Source of the DNA: Haliea sp.
GTDB lineage: Bacteria > Pseudomonadota > Gammaproteobacteria > Pseudomonadales > Halieaceae
DNA: 64,000 bases
Assembly (NCBI GenBank): GCA_024642245.1
Contig: JAHEBM010000005.1
Coordinates: forward strand, 12,271-76,270
Direction: 5' to 3'
The position numbers and the translations under genes are program-made. The notes under the pieces were generated by a model. It saw nothing but the letters and a program-made list of their open reading frames with translations, was not told where the DNA came from and ran no database searches. The first letter of the stretch is position 1; each line of letters opens with the position of its first letter. Positions 8,986 to 17,470 of this stretch are shown here, piece by piece.

Positions 8986-9771
8986 TCAGCGCATGAGAGG
9001 TTCGTTCAATCCCAGGTTCATTACACCGCACACCGGGTAATTCTGTCCGGTGATAAACCCGGATTCATCCGACGCCAGGAAGGCCGCCAGATAGGCGATA
9101 TCGTCCACCTCGCCAAATCGGTCGAAGCCGGTTGCTTCGCCCAGGACGGTTTTTGCCGTGCGCTCACGCATCGCTTCGCTCATTTTGTGGGCGGAAGAGG
9201 CCATGGGCCCACAGGAAATACAGTTGACCCTGACGCCGGAACGCGAGGTCTCCTTGGCCAGCGCCTGGGTAAACCCGATCACCGCGGCCTTTGCCGCCGA
9301 GTAATCAACCTGGCTGGCAAGACCTATCATCCCGGCGACGGAGCCAATGTTGATAATGCTGCCGCTGCCCTGCGCCAGCATCGGGCCGATCACCTGCCTG
9401 CAGTTATACAGCACGCTTTTCAGGTTGAGATTGAGAATGTAATCCCAGGTTTCTTCTTCGGAGTCGCAAAACAGGGACATCTTTTCCCGCGCACTGCCGC
9501 CGGCATTGTTAACCAGGATATCGATACGGCCAAACTCCCCAAGGGTTGTGGCGACCGCCTGTTTGACCTGGTCGTATTTCGTGACGTCGGTTTGAATCAC
9601 CTTGCAGCGCCGACCCTTCGCACGAATCAGCCCTGCCACCTCATTCGCCGGCTCCAGTGAGCTGTTGGCGATGATCACGTCCGCGCCTTCCCCCGCCAGC
9701 TTCAGGCAGATGGCACGACCGATACTGCGGCCGCCACCGGTGACAAGCGCGATTTTATTTTCCAGCTTCAT
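8986..9771 (-). CDS. SDR family NAD(P)-dependent oxidoreductase
   Basis: 261 aa classical short-chain dehydrogenase/reductase. It shows a cofactor motif (ALVTGGGRSIGRAI), NNAGG after the fourth strand, and the catalytic Ser-Tyr-Lys set (INIGSVAG, YSAAKAAVIGFTQAL). The C-terminus carries the FLASDESGFITGQ motif typical of FabG-like enzymes. It sits 21 bp downstream of the other SDR and 22 bp upstream of the dioxygenase, so it is co-transcribed. It would oxidise an alcohol or reduce a ketone intermediate of the operon's substrate. Confidence 0.9.
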   Translation of the reverse strand: MKLENKIALVTGGGRSIGRAICLKLAGEGADVIIANSSLEPANEVAGLIRAKGRRCKVIQTDVTKYDQVKQAVATTLGEFGRIDILVNNAGGSAREKMSLFCDSEEETWDYILNLNLKSVLYNCRQVIGPMLAQGSGSIINIGSVAGMIGLASQVDYSAAKAAVIGFTQALAKETSRSGVRVNCISCGPMASSAHKMSEAMRERTAKTVLGEATGFDRFGEVDDIAYLAAFLASDESGFITGQNYPVCGVMNLGLNEPLMR

Positions 9772-9792
9772 CGACTTAACCTGCTATCTGTG

Positions 9793-10551
9793 TCAGGACA
9801 TATACCGGCCGCCATTAACGCTCAGGGTATGGCCGGTGATATATCCCGAGGCCTCCGATGCCAGGAACGCCACCGCATTGGCGATATCCTCGGGCTGGCC
9901 CACGCGGTTCACGGGAATATTCTGTTTGGCGTAACCGGCCAATCCGTCGGGAAACCGATTCTCCACCGATTTCAGCCCATCGGTATAGACAAAGCTTGGG
10001 GGGACGTTGTTGACGGTGATACCCAGCGCGCCAAGCTCCTGTGCCAGTGCCTTGGTAAAGGCAATCACACCACCCTTGGTCGCCGCATAGTGCACCATGC
10101 GCCGCGCCCCTGTCTGTGCGCTGGAAGAAGAAATATTGATAACGCGCCCCCACCGGGCGTCAATCATGTCCGGGATAACCGCCTGGGTACAAAAGAAGGT
10201 GCCCTTGAGGTTGATGTCCATCACCCGGTCCCAGTCCTCCTCGGTGATTTCAACAAAATCCTTCTCCGGTGATACACCTGCGTTATTGACCAGGATACTG
10301 ACCGGCCCCAGTTGCGCGCGCACGGCTTGCGCCGCCGCCTCGACACTGGCGCGCTGTGAGACGTCCACCTGGCTGACCAGCACCCGGCGTCCCATTGCCC
10401 GGATCTCGGAGGCGACCGCCTCGGCCGGCTCGATATTCCTGTCCCATATCGCAATATCCGCGCCATCCCGCGCCAGGAAGCGGGCAATGGCAGCGCCCAA
10501 CCCTATCGCGCCACCGGTAACGATGGCGACCCTGCCTGTTGTGATTGTCAT
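9793..10551 (-). CDS. SDR family NAD(P)-dependent oxidoreductase
   Basis: 252 aa classical SDR with AIVTGGAIGLGAAIARFLA, NNAGVSPEKDF, the catalytic residues in INISSSSAQTG and MVHYAATKGGVIAFTKAL, and FLASEASGYITGHT near the end. The ATG at 10551 follows AGGACGAGCAG; the frame stays open to a TTG at 10575 but that start is less likely. Second-to-middle gene of the UGSC operon. Its sequence is clearly distinct from the adjacent SDR, so this looks like two successive redox steps and not a recent duplication (inference). Confidence 0.9.
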   Translation of the reverse strand: MTITTGRVAIVTGGAIGLGAAIARFLARDGADIAIWDRNIEPAEAVASEIRAMGRRVLVSQVDVSQRASVEAAAQAVRAQLGPVSILVNNAGVSPEKDFVEITEEDWDRVMDINLKGTFFCTQAVIPDMIDARWGRVINISSSSAQTGARRMVHYAATKGGVIAFTKALAQELGALGITVNNVPPSFVYTDGLKSVENRFPDGLAGYAKQNIPVNRVGQPEDIANAVAFLASEASGYITGHTLSVNGGRYMS

Positions 10552-10608
10552 CTGCTCGTCCTGCGTTATCGCCAATGGCGGGAATATAGTCAGCCCGGCC
10601 CCGAATAC

Positions 10609-11733
10609 CTATATTGCGCGGGTCTGCGTGAGACAGGAACCAAACGTGTGGAACCCGGTCGCATGCAGGCCGCCGGTGCCGCCGCAGCACACCACGAAGA
10701 CATCTTTCGGTTGGGTGGCCAGGTAAACCCGGCCATCGATGACGCGGCCCAGGTTTTCCAGTTGGTCCCGATGCTTGCTGGTGAGGTAGTCGGCATCGAG
10801 GCTGGAGAAGTTCCAGATCATCTCCTGCACATCCTCCAGGCCGGGTACATCCCGGTGAATGATCTCCGCCCATACCGGGTTTACGGCCACCATGATCTCG
10901 GCATAGGGCATGGCCGGGGAGAATCCATTGGCCGCCGGGTAACCCAGTGACTTGCCGATCATCTCCAGGAAATCCGGACCCGACTGGGACGTGGTATCCA
11001 GGATATTCATGGTTCCCATGGTGCCGTACACCGACACCGCATCGCCCTTTACACCGCGTCGCTCGGCAAATGGCGCCCAGGGGGAGCGTTCTTCCCACTC
11101 GCCAAACAGGATCCCGGCCACGCGACCCGGCGTGCCAAAAGTGCTTTGCGAGGTAACGTTGATCTCCTGTCCGCCCACATTTTTTATGATCAGCCGGATA
11201 GCGCGGCCGATGGCCAGCGCCGGGGTCGGTGCGCCACCGAGACAGCCATGCCGGTAGGGAATGTCCAGTTTGTTGCGGATGGGGCCGTTCACAAGCGTGA
11301 GCGGTACCACGGGTGCGGTGGTTGCATTCAGGCCGAACAACTCGAAATCGGGGTTGGCCATGGCTTCCAGCGAGGCAATGATCAGCGGCAGGGATTCAGC
11401 CGGTGCGCCGGCCATCACCGCGTTGATGACAATTTTTTCCACCGTGCAGTGGGCGTTCAGCGGCGGCAAGGCGCATATCACCTCGTCCGGGTGCCGGCTG
11501 TTCGCCGCGAGAAACTCCCGCACCCGCGCTTCCGTCGGCGGGATGACCGGCAGGCCGTCCCCCCAACCCTGCTCCAGCGAAAAGCGGGTAAATGCATTCA
11601 TATCATCGATTTCTGCCGAATGGCGTTTGCTCGACAGCCAGTCGATAGCACAACCGTCCGGCCCACAATCGCGCAGATCCGGCACCGGGGCAGTTTGCGT
11701 GGCGCTTACACCTTCTTCCGCACGCGTGCTCAT
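10609..11733 (-). CDS. Conserved partner protein of the UGSC-family protein
   Basis: 374 aa with no signal peptide or membrane segment. It has a conserved-looking core (VEKIVINAVMAGAP, LTLVNGPIRNKL, IGRAIRLIIKNVGG, SVYGTMGTMNI). Cys residues cluster at both ends: DCGPDGC (Cys23, Cys28) and VVCCGGTGG (Cys349-Cys350), with Cys367 close to the C-terminus. Its start codon overlaps the stop of the UGSC gene by four bases (ATGA), so the two are translationally coupled and probably work together. From memory, similar proteins sit beside UGSC-family genes in other bacteria, but no function is established that I know of. The Cys pairs suggest thiol or metal chemistry (inference). Confidence 0.65.
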   Translation of the reverse strand: MSTRAEEGVSATQTAPVPDLRDCGPDGCAIDWLSSKRHSAEIDDMNAFTRFSLEQGWGDGLPVIPPTEARVREFLAANSRHPDEVICALPPLNAHCTVEKIVINAVMAGAPAESLPLIIASLEAMANPDFELFGLNATTAPVVPLTLVNGPIRNKLDIPYRHGCLGGAPTPALAIGRAIRLIIKNVGGQEINVTSQSTFGTPGRVAGILFGEWEERSPWAPFAERRGVKGDAVSVYGTMGTMNILDTTSQSGPDFLEMIGKSLGYPAANGFSPAMPYAEIMVAVNPVWAEIIHRDVPGLEDVQEMIWNFSSLDADYLTSKHRDQLENLGRVIDGRVYLATQPKDVFVVCCGGTGGLHATGFHTFGSCLTQTRAI

Positions 11734-12296
11734 CCTGCAGCCTGCTTGAGCCCGGCCAGGTCGGCACCCATGGTTTGCAATATACCGGGAAGGTGTTCGA
11801 TCGCCACCTGATCGACTTCCACCTTCAGTTTTTCGTTCAAGGGATAGGGCAGTATGTGGATGCGCAGGCCGGAACGACCACCACGCTGCGCGAGATTGCG
11901 GCCCAGTTCCTCGAACACCTCGGTACACACCGCGACAGTGGGCAGGCCTCTCTCGGCAGCGGCCAGCGCATCGCGAATGGTCCACCCGGTACAGGAACCG
12001 CAGTTACCCAGTCCCACCACCGCAACGTCGATACCGGTCAGGAATTCATCCAGGGATCTGGCCACCCGCTCACCCTCGGGGCCTGTACGGCCCTGTGACG
12101 AGCGCCAGAATTTTACCGTGGCCCCGGCATTACGGAATTCGCCCGCCCAGTATTCTGCAACCCAATCCCATGCACGCCAGATCTCATCCAGGCGAAACCC
12201 GACGATCCTGCCCGCCAGGGAGCCCGCGTCGGGACCTGGCGAAGTGATATCGTCAGCTCGCGCCGCCATGGGGTCCAGTACCTTGCCTATAGCCAT
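11730..12296 (-). CDS. UGSC-family (Cys form of a selenoprotein family) protein
   Basis: 188 aa. The key motif VVGLGNCGSCTGWTIRD (Cys99, Cys102) is the Cys version of the U-G-S-C motif that names the UGSC (seleno)protein family; the first Cys here is TGC, not a UGA codon. A second part, GLPTVAVCTEVFEELGRNLA, also resembles the family. The ATG at 12296 follows an ideal AGGAGG eight bases upstream. It is the first gene of a five-gene operon (UGSC, partner, SDR, SDR, TauD-type dioxygenase) and overlaps its partner by four bases. The CxxC could act as a redox or thiol-adduct site. The biochemical role is unknown. Confidence 0.75.
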   Translation of the reverse strand: MAIGKVLDPMAARADDITSPGPDAGSLAGRIVGFRLDEIWRAWDWVAEYWAGEFRNAGATVKFWRSSQGRTGPEGERVARSLDEFLTGIDVAVVGLGNCGSCTGWTIRDALAAAERGLPTVAVCTEVFEELGRNLAQRGGRSGLRIHILPYPLNEKLKVEVDQVAIEHLPGILQTMGADLAGLKQAAG

Positions 12297-12389
12297 TTCA
12301 CTTGCCTCCTGCGATTCGAATCCGTGCCAGGCACCCTTGTTCCAACCCGACCTGCCTACCTGGTGTGCTATGGTGCGATTTGAATTTTT

Positions 12390-12405
12390 GTCCACATATA
12401 TGGAC
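12390..12405. promoter_or_regulatory. Palindromic operator candidate for the IclR regulator
   Basis: GTCCACATATATGGAC is symmetric at 14 of 16 positions (GTCCA-N6-TGGAC arms). It lies in the divergent promoter region between the UGSC operon and the iclR-type gene, ten bases upstream of a TATAAT. IclR proteins commonly bind short palindromes with TGGA/TCCA arms, so autoregulation plus control of the operon is the simplest reading. Confidence 0.55.
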
Positions 12406-12414
12406 ATCCATGAT

Positions 12415-12420
12415 TATAAT
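12415..12420 (+). promoter_or_regulatory. -10 box (TATAAT) for the IclR-type gene
   Basis: A consensus TATAAT lies 37 bases before the chosen ATG at 12457. No good -35 is visible; the palindrome covers that position. Transcription from here would begin near 12427, downstream of the in-frame ATG at 12400, which supports the later start. Confidence 0.5.
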
Positions 12421-12456
12421 ACTGTACATTCGACTTTTCAACAGGATATCGCTCCC

Positions 12457-13200
12457 ATGCTGGTAAAGCAGATTGGCCACCTTTTCGAATTGATGGCATT
12501 GTTCGCCCGAACCAGGAAGCCGCTCTCCGTGGCCGACATTGTCGAGGCATTCTCCTGGCCCCGCTCCAGCGCCTTCAACATCGTGTCAACCATGGTGGAA
12601 TACGGCTACCTCTACCAGAGCGAACCCCGGGGAGGGTATTACCCCACCAGCAAGTGGATGGAACTTGCCCTGGATGTTTCCCGATTCCAACCCCTGCCGG
12701 AATCAGTACACGAATTGCTGATCGAACTGATGAAAGAAACGGGAGAGACCATGATGCTGGCTGCGCCTGAGGGCACCAGCGTTACTTTACTGGACGTGAT
12801 CGAGACACCGGCGGACATCCGCTACATCGTAAATGTCGGACAGCGCCTGCCGATACACGTGACGGCTGCGGGACGGGCCATTCTGTCGCAGTATTCAGAC
12901 GCCGAACGTGCGGCGACGCTTAATCGGATCAAATACCGGGCTTACGAAAAAGCCGCATTCATGACGCCGGAGTCAGTGGAAAAGGACATCCGTAAGAGCG
13001 CCAAAAACGGCTGGTATACCAATCCCGGCATCTACCAGTCCGGGGTTGCTGGAATCGCGGTACCCTTTCCATTCCTGGAAAAACCTTACGCCGTTGTCCT
13101 GGGCGGCCCCATCTCAAGAATGGAAGGCCGCACCGACGCACTTGGAAAACTCCTGCGCGGTACGGTGGAAAAATTTCTTCGCAACCGGAAAAACAGCTGA
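12457..13200 (+). CDS. IclR family transcriptional regulator
   Basis: 247 aa. An N-terminal winged HTH (QIGHLFELMALFARTRKPLSV ... SSAFNIVSTMVEYGYL) is followed by an IclR effector-binding domain (about residues 75-245) with MMLAAPEGTSVTLLDVIE, the signature-like LPIHVTAAGRAILSQYS and SGVAGIAVPFPF. In-frame ATGs exist at 12370 and 12400, but they lie upstream of or inside the operator and the -10 box. The ATG at 12457 has AGGA upstream and places the HTH at the N-terminus. It is divergent from the UGSC operon and very probably regulates it in response to a pathway metabolite. Confidence 0.88.
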   Translation: MLVKQIGHLFELMALFARTRKPLSVADIVEAFSWPRSSAFNIVSTMVEYGYLYQSEPRGGYYPTSKWMELALDVSRFQPLPESVHELLIELMKETGETMMLAAPEGTSVTLLDVIETPADIRYIVNVGQRLPIHVTAAGRAILSQYSDAERAATLNRIKYRAYEKAAFMTPESVEKDIRKSAKNGWYTNPGIYQSGVAGIAVPFPFLEKPYAVVLGGPISRMEGRTDALGKLLRGTVEKFLRNRKNS

Positions 13201-13370
13201 TCAGGGCATCGACGCATTACGCCCCTGGGCAGATTGCAGGCGTTGCAGGTGCCTGGCCGGCAAGTAAAGTGAACAGGCCTCGGGGTTGCTTTCAAGTGCC
13301 GTGGAGGACATCAACCAGGCGAGCCGGCTCCCACAATGTGTCAATTCCCGAGGGTACCGCCGCGCTGATA

Positions 13371-14285
13371 TCAGGGCGTGAGGTCCTGTTGATCAGTGCC
13401 CTCCTTCACGGGGATCATCAGGTCTTCCTTGCTCACCTTCAGCAATAGCAGGATGTTGGCAGCCACGTAGATGGACGAGGTTGTCCCGATCACAATGCCA
13501 ATTATCAGGGCAATGGCGAAGCCGTTGATCATCTCGCCACCGAATAAGGCAAGGGAAACCAGTGTGAACAGCGTCGTCAAGGACGTAAACATTGTGCGAT
13601 CAAGCGTTTCCGTGATTGAAATATTGATCAATTCAACCGGCTCGGTCCGCCGCACCTTGCGAAAATTTTCCCTGATACGATCGAACACCACGATGGTATC
13701 GTTCAGCGAGTAACCAATCACAGCCAGCACCGCGGCCAACACAGTGAGGTCAAACTCCATCTGGGTGAAAGAGAAAAAACCCAATGTAATGATGACATCG
13801 TGCATGAGGGAAACCACGGCGCCCACGGCAAACTTGAATTGAAAACGGAAAGCGATATACAGCGTCACCAGCCCAAGGGCCAGCAATATGGCCAGACCGC
13901 CCTGTTCGCGCAATTCATCACCCACCTGCGGGCCTACGAATTCGATCCTGCGCATTTCGACGGTGCCGCTAAAGGCCGCCTGCAACTTGCCAAGTAACAC
14001 GGCACCATCCGCTTCCGAGTAACCGTGTGCAAGACGAATCAGGATATCCCGGTCGGTACCGAAACTCACGACGGTTGCACCCTCGTATCCTTCACGCGCA
14101 AGCGTGTCACGAATATGCTCCGGGACTACCGACTCACTGTAATGCAGTTCCACCAGGGTGCCACCCGTAAAATCCAGTCCCCAGTTCAATTGCTGATAGG
14201 CAAGTGAACCAAGTGATGCCAACACCAGGGTTATCGACAGCGCGGCTGCTATGTATCGCAGCCCCATAAAATTGATGATCTTCAT
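13371..14285 (-). CDS. secF: Protein translocase subunit SecF (orphan, no secD beside it)
   Basis: 304 aa inner-membrane RND-like component of the Sec translocon that with SecD uses the proton gradient to help protein export. It has the N-terminal membrane helix, the P1-type LDFTGGTLVEL motif, a periplasmic domain, then five helices with FVGPQVGDELREQGG, AVIGYSLNDTIVVFDRIREN and TLDRTMFTSLTTLFT, all SecF hallmarks. Length is normal. Unusually, secD does not precede it: upstream on the same strand is an amino acid permease. Either secD lies elsewhere or this is a second secF copy. The ATG at 14285 has only a weak upstream site. Confidence 0.95.
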   Translation of the reverse strand: MKIINFMGLRYIAAALSITLVLASLGSLAYQQLNWGLDFTGGTLVELHYSESVVPEHIRDTLAREGYEGATVVSFGTDRDILIRLAHGYSEADGAVLLGKLQAAFSGTVEMRRIEFVGPQVGDELREQGGLAILLALGLVTLYIAFRFQFKFAVGAVVSLMHDVIITLGFFSFTQMEFDLTVLAAVLAVIGYSLNDTIVVFDRIRENFRKVRRTEPVELINISITETLDRTMFTSLTTLFTLVSLALFGGEMINGFAIALIIGIVIGTTSSIYVAANILLLLKVSKEDLMIPVKEGTDQQDLTP

Positions 14286-14450
14286 AACAAACTCATTCCT
14301 AAATTACGTTTTTCTTCTATCGAATACTGGAGGTCCAGGCAGACGATATCGGAAAACCAACATTAAAAATCATTTAAAAAAAGGGCCCGAGTATGACCAG
14401 ACCAGAACCCCTGTCGCTACCTGGGCTGCATCACGTTCCTTACAGTCGCT

Positions 14451-16070
14451 CTATATATCCAGTCTTTTCGGCAGGTCCATGGTCGGCTCCGCCCCTACAA
14501 CAAGTTCGCCGCGCGCAAGCCTGGATTTGCGAATCCCGTAGGAGAAATATATAGCCATTCCGCCGACGAGATAAACGAGGAAGAAATTCCGGGTGGCTGC
14601 ATTCGCCATCAGCGACATCACCAGGAATAGACACATCGCAGCGCCGATAACAGGAACCAGTGGAAAGAACGGTACGCGAAATGGCCGCGCCCAATCGGGA
14701 GCGGTAATCCGCAAGTATAAGACCGTGAAGCAGACCATCGCGAATGCGGCGAGGGAACCCACGTTGGTCAGGTCGACCAGGGCATCCAGCGACATCAGGC
14801 CGGAAAATCCGGAGGCCAGGATGCCCACGAGAATCGTGCCGATCCAGGGCGTGCGGAATCGAGGATGCACCCTGGCAAAGGCGGGGGGCAGCAAACCATC
14901 GCGTGCCATGGTATAGAAAATGCGGGTTTGCCCGTACAGCAGTACCAGGATGACCGAGGAAATGCCTGCAATTGCGCCGATTTTCACCAGTATAGCGAAC
15001 CATGGCATACCCATTTTGTTCACGGCGATGGCAATGGGTGCAGCGGTGTCCAGCTCGGTGTAAGGCACAATGCCGACCAGCACGGCTGACGTCAGGATGT
15101 ACAGGGCAGTACAGACCAGCAGCGAGCCAATGATACCAATTGGCATGTCCCGACCAGGGTTCTGCGCTTCGGCACCCGCGGTGGACACTGCCTCAAAGCC
15201 AATATAGGCAAAGAATATGGTAGCGGCCGCGGTTATGACGCCCCCGACGCCATATTGCGACGCGTTCTGTCCGCTCAATACGTTTTTCATGGCGCGCCAG
15301 ATATCTGCCCAGACTCCCCGCTCGGTGCCTGCCGGCGGCGCGGGTATTTCCTGTGGCACCAGGGGGAACCAGTTGTCCGTATTGACAAAAAAAGCGCCCA
15401 CCAATATGAAGGCAACCACTACCGACAACTTGATCAGTACAATGATGTTGTTGGCGTTAGCCGATTCCTGCACCCCCAGCACCAGCAAACTGGAGGCTGC
15501 GATGACAGCCACGATGGCGGGCAGGTTGACCACACCCAGTGCCACGACGGTCCCGCCCTCCAGGATCGGAACCCCGGGAGCCGCCGTGAGTCGTGTGGGT
15601 AAGTGCAAGCCCACATCCTGCAGCAGACTGACCACGTAACTGGACCAACCCACGGCAACGGTAGAAGCCGCCAGGCCGTATTCCAGCACCAGTAGCACGC
15701 CCATGATCCAGGCGACGAGCTCTCCCATGGAGGCGTAGGAATAGGAGTACGCCGAACCGGATACAGGCAGCATCGAGGCCAGCTCCGCGTAACACAGCGC
15801 AACAAAAGTACACAGCACTCCGGTGATGACGAACGAGACCATGATCGCGGGGCCGGCGAATTCCGCTGCCGCCCTCCCCGTGAGTACGAATATGCCCGTG
15901 CCAATAATGCAGCCAATACCAAGAGAAACCAGGTTGAGCGAGCTCAGGCTGCGCCGCAGCCCGCTTGATTCATGCTCGGATTGCATCTGCTGTAAGGATT
16001 TGCGGATAAACAGGCGGCCGAGCCCGCGCGCCGGAGTAACCGGCCCGGGTATGGGCTGAGCGGTGGACAT
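14451..16070 (-). CDS. APC superfamily cationic amino acid transporter-like permease
   Basis: 539 aa inner-membrane transporter with about 12-14 helices. Motifs typical of the cationic amino acid transporter branch are visible: LGIGCIIGTGIFVLTGRAAA in the first helix, YAELASMLPVSGSAYSYSY, FFAYIGFEAVSTAGAEAQNPG and YGQTRIFYTMARDGLLP. It probably imports an amino acid with protons; specificity cannot be read from the sequence. The N-terminal stretch of about 45 residues before helix 1 is cytoplasmic. Monocistronic: the next genes on either side are separated by 165 bp (secF) and a 374-bp divergent gap. Confidence 0.92.
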   Translation of the reverse strand: MSTAQPIPGPVTPARGLGRLFIRKSLQQMQSEHESSGLRRSLSSLNLVSLGIGCIIGTGIFVLTGRAAAEFAGPAIMVSFVITGVLCTFVALCYAELASMLPVSGSAYSYSYASMGELVAWIMGVLLVLEYGLAASTVAVGWSSYVVSLLQDVGLHLPTRLTAAPGVPILEGGTVVALGVVNLPAIVAVIAASSLLVLGVQESANANNIIVLIKLSVVVAFILVGAFFVNTDNWFPLVPQEIPAPPAGTERGVWADIWRAMKNVLSGQNASQYGVGGVITAAATIFFAYIGFEAVSTAGAEAQNPGRDMPIGIIGSLLVCTALYILTSAVLVGIVPYTELDTAAPIAIAVNKMGMPWFAILVKIGAIAGISSVILVLLYGQTRIFYTMARDGLLPPAFARVHPRFRTPWIGTILVGILASGFSGLMSLDALVDLTNVGSLAAFAMVCFTVLYLRITAPDWARPFRVPFFPLVPVIGAAMCLFLVMSLMANAATRNFFLVYLVGGMAIYFSYGIRKSRLARGELVVGAEPTMDLPKRLDI

Positions 16071-16444
16071 AATGTTTCCTTGCCCGGTGGCGGGGGAATC
16101 CAGGATTTGGACGGCACAAGATTAATCGCTCCCGGTGCGCATTACAATCAGCACTCGAATACTCCCCCTGGCGCCGGGGCAGCGGCCGGAGAACCCTTTC
16201 AAGATGGTGATATCTCATTGTTTATATTGAAATAATCACCAGGAATATTACGCCCAGCCAGGCTTGCGCCGACCTGCCCGGAGTTCCGGTATTTTTACCG
16301 TTTGCAAACGCAAACCTGCGACCCAGGGACAATGGTCCGGGCGCATGGTAGTCATGCCTGCACCAGTTTCTTGAATTGGACTGGCGGGTAGCGTTCGCAA
16401 GCGGTATCTTCAGCCGTCTTTCAACCTGGACTTCGTCGGCGATC
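16071..16444. other. 374-bp divergent intergenic region
   Basis: Spacer between the amino acid permease and the AI-2E-type transporter. I see no gene in it. It contains one perfect inverted repeat (16300-16315), annotated separately. The open frame upstream of the transporter ATG extends to 16376 but has no ribosome binding site. Confidence 0.4.
16300..16315. promoter_or_regulatory. Perfect inverted repeat GTTTGC-N4-GCAAAC
   Basis: Six-base arms are separated by AAAC in the divergent region between the permease (start 16070) and the AI-2E-type transporter (start 16445). The size and symmetry suit a small dimeric repressor. No regulator gene is next to it. Confidence 0.35.
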
Positions 16445-17458
16445 ATGACTACACCCTTCCCGGGACGTAAAGACCTCGCGGCATGGCTCATAAGCGCTGC
16501 GATTCTACTGCTGATTCTCTACCTGGAGCTGTTGCCTGCCCTGCTTGCCGGCCTGCTGGTTTTTACCCTGGTCAACCTGCTGACACCCCTGCTGAACACC
16601 CGCATATTGTGGGGCGACGGGCCGCGACTGGTTGCGGTCTCTATAATTGCTGCAATCGTCATAGGCTTGATCGTGCTGCTGGGCGTATCAGCCAGCTCGG
16701 TGCTGCGCGACAGTAACGACAAATTGCCACTCTTGATCAATCGCATGGCCGAGATAATCGAGCACTCCCGGAACCAGATGCCAGTCTGGATCTCGGAATA
16801 TGTACCGGCAGATGCCGAACAATTGCGCCGAACCTTCGTGGACTGGCTGCGCGGCAACGCGTCGCTGTTCCAGGTGGCCGGCGCAGATATTGGACGAACG
16901 TTCGCCCACATCCTGATCGGCATGGTGATAGGCGCGCTGTTATCCCTGGAAAAAGTCGTATCCACCCATGCCGGCGGCCCATTGGCTGCCGAGATCGCCG
17001 ACCGCAGCCTGCGTTTGAGTATGGCCTTTCGCCAGGTTGTATTTGCCCAGGTCTGGATATCGGGAATCAACGCCTCACTGACCGCGCTCTACCTGGTAGT
17101 CGTACTGCCGCTCTTTGGCATAGAACTGCCGTTCACCAAGACCATGATCGTCCTGACGTTCGTTATTGGTTTACTGCCGATCCTCGGCAACCTGATTTCC
17201 AACCTCGTTATTTTCGTGGTGAGCCTCAGTCACTCCCCCGCCGTGGCTTTCGCGGCCCTCGGATACCTTATCGTTATCCACAAGCTGGAATATTTCCTCA
17301 ATGCACGGATTATAGGCGGCCACATCCGCGCAAAGGCCTGGGAGATGCTCCTGGCGATGCTGGTGATGGAATCGGCCTTCGGCATTCCGGGTTTGATCGC
17401 CGCTCCCATTTTCTACGCCTACCTGAAGGCGGATCTCGTCGCGAAGGGGCTGACATAG
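16445..17458 (+). CDS. AI-2E family transporter (PerM-like)
   Basis: 337 aa inner-membrane protein. The layout is that of the AI-2E/PerM family: an N-terminal helix pair (AAWLISAAILLLILYLELLP), a cytosolic helical stretch (about residues 85-150), then a C-terminal membrane bundle with FTKTMIVLTFVIGLLPILGNLISN, HKLEYFLNARIIGGHI and GIPGLIAAPIFYAYLK. Known members export autoinducer-2 or act as sodium/proton antiporters; which applies here is unknown. The ATG at 16445 was chosen because the first helix begins shortly after it. Confidence 0.85.
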   Translation: MTTPFPGRKDLAAWLISAAILLLILYLELLPALLAGLLVFTLVNLLTPLLNTRILWGDGPRLVAVSIIAAIVIGLIVLLGVSASSVLRDSNDKLPLLINRMAEIIEHSRNQMPVWISEYVPADAEQLRRTFVDWLRGNASLFQVAGADIGRTFAHILIGMVIGALLSLEKVVSTHAGGPLAAEIADRSLRLSMAFRQVVFAQVWISGINASLTALYLVVVLPLFGIELPFTKTMIVLTFVIGLLPILGNLISNLVIFVVSLSHSPAVAFAALGYLIVIHKLEYFLNARIIGGHIRAKAWEMLLAMLVMESAFGIPGLIAAPIFYAYLKADLVAKGLT

Positions 17459-17470
17459 CCCCCGGGGCAT

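Noticed and set aside
11730-12296. A true selenoprotein (UGA-encoded Sec)
   Set aside because: The first position of the NCGSC motif is TGC, a normal Cys codon, and no SECIS-like element is needed.
11854-12456. N-terminal extension of the IclR-type frame by up to 201 codons
   Set aside because: The added part is antisense to the UGSC gene and lies upstream of the operator and -10 box; the HTH begins at 12457.
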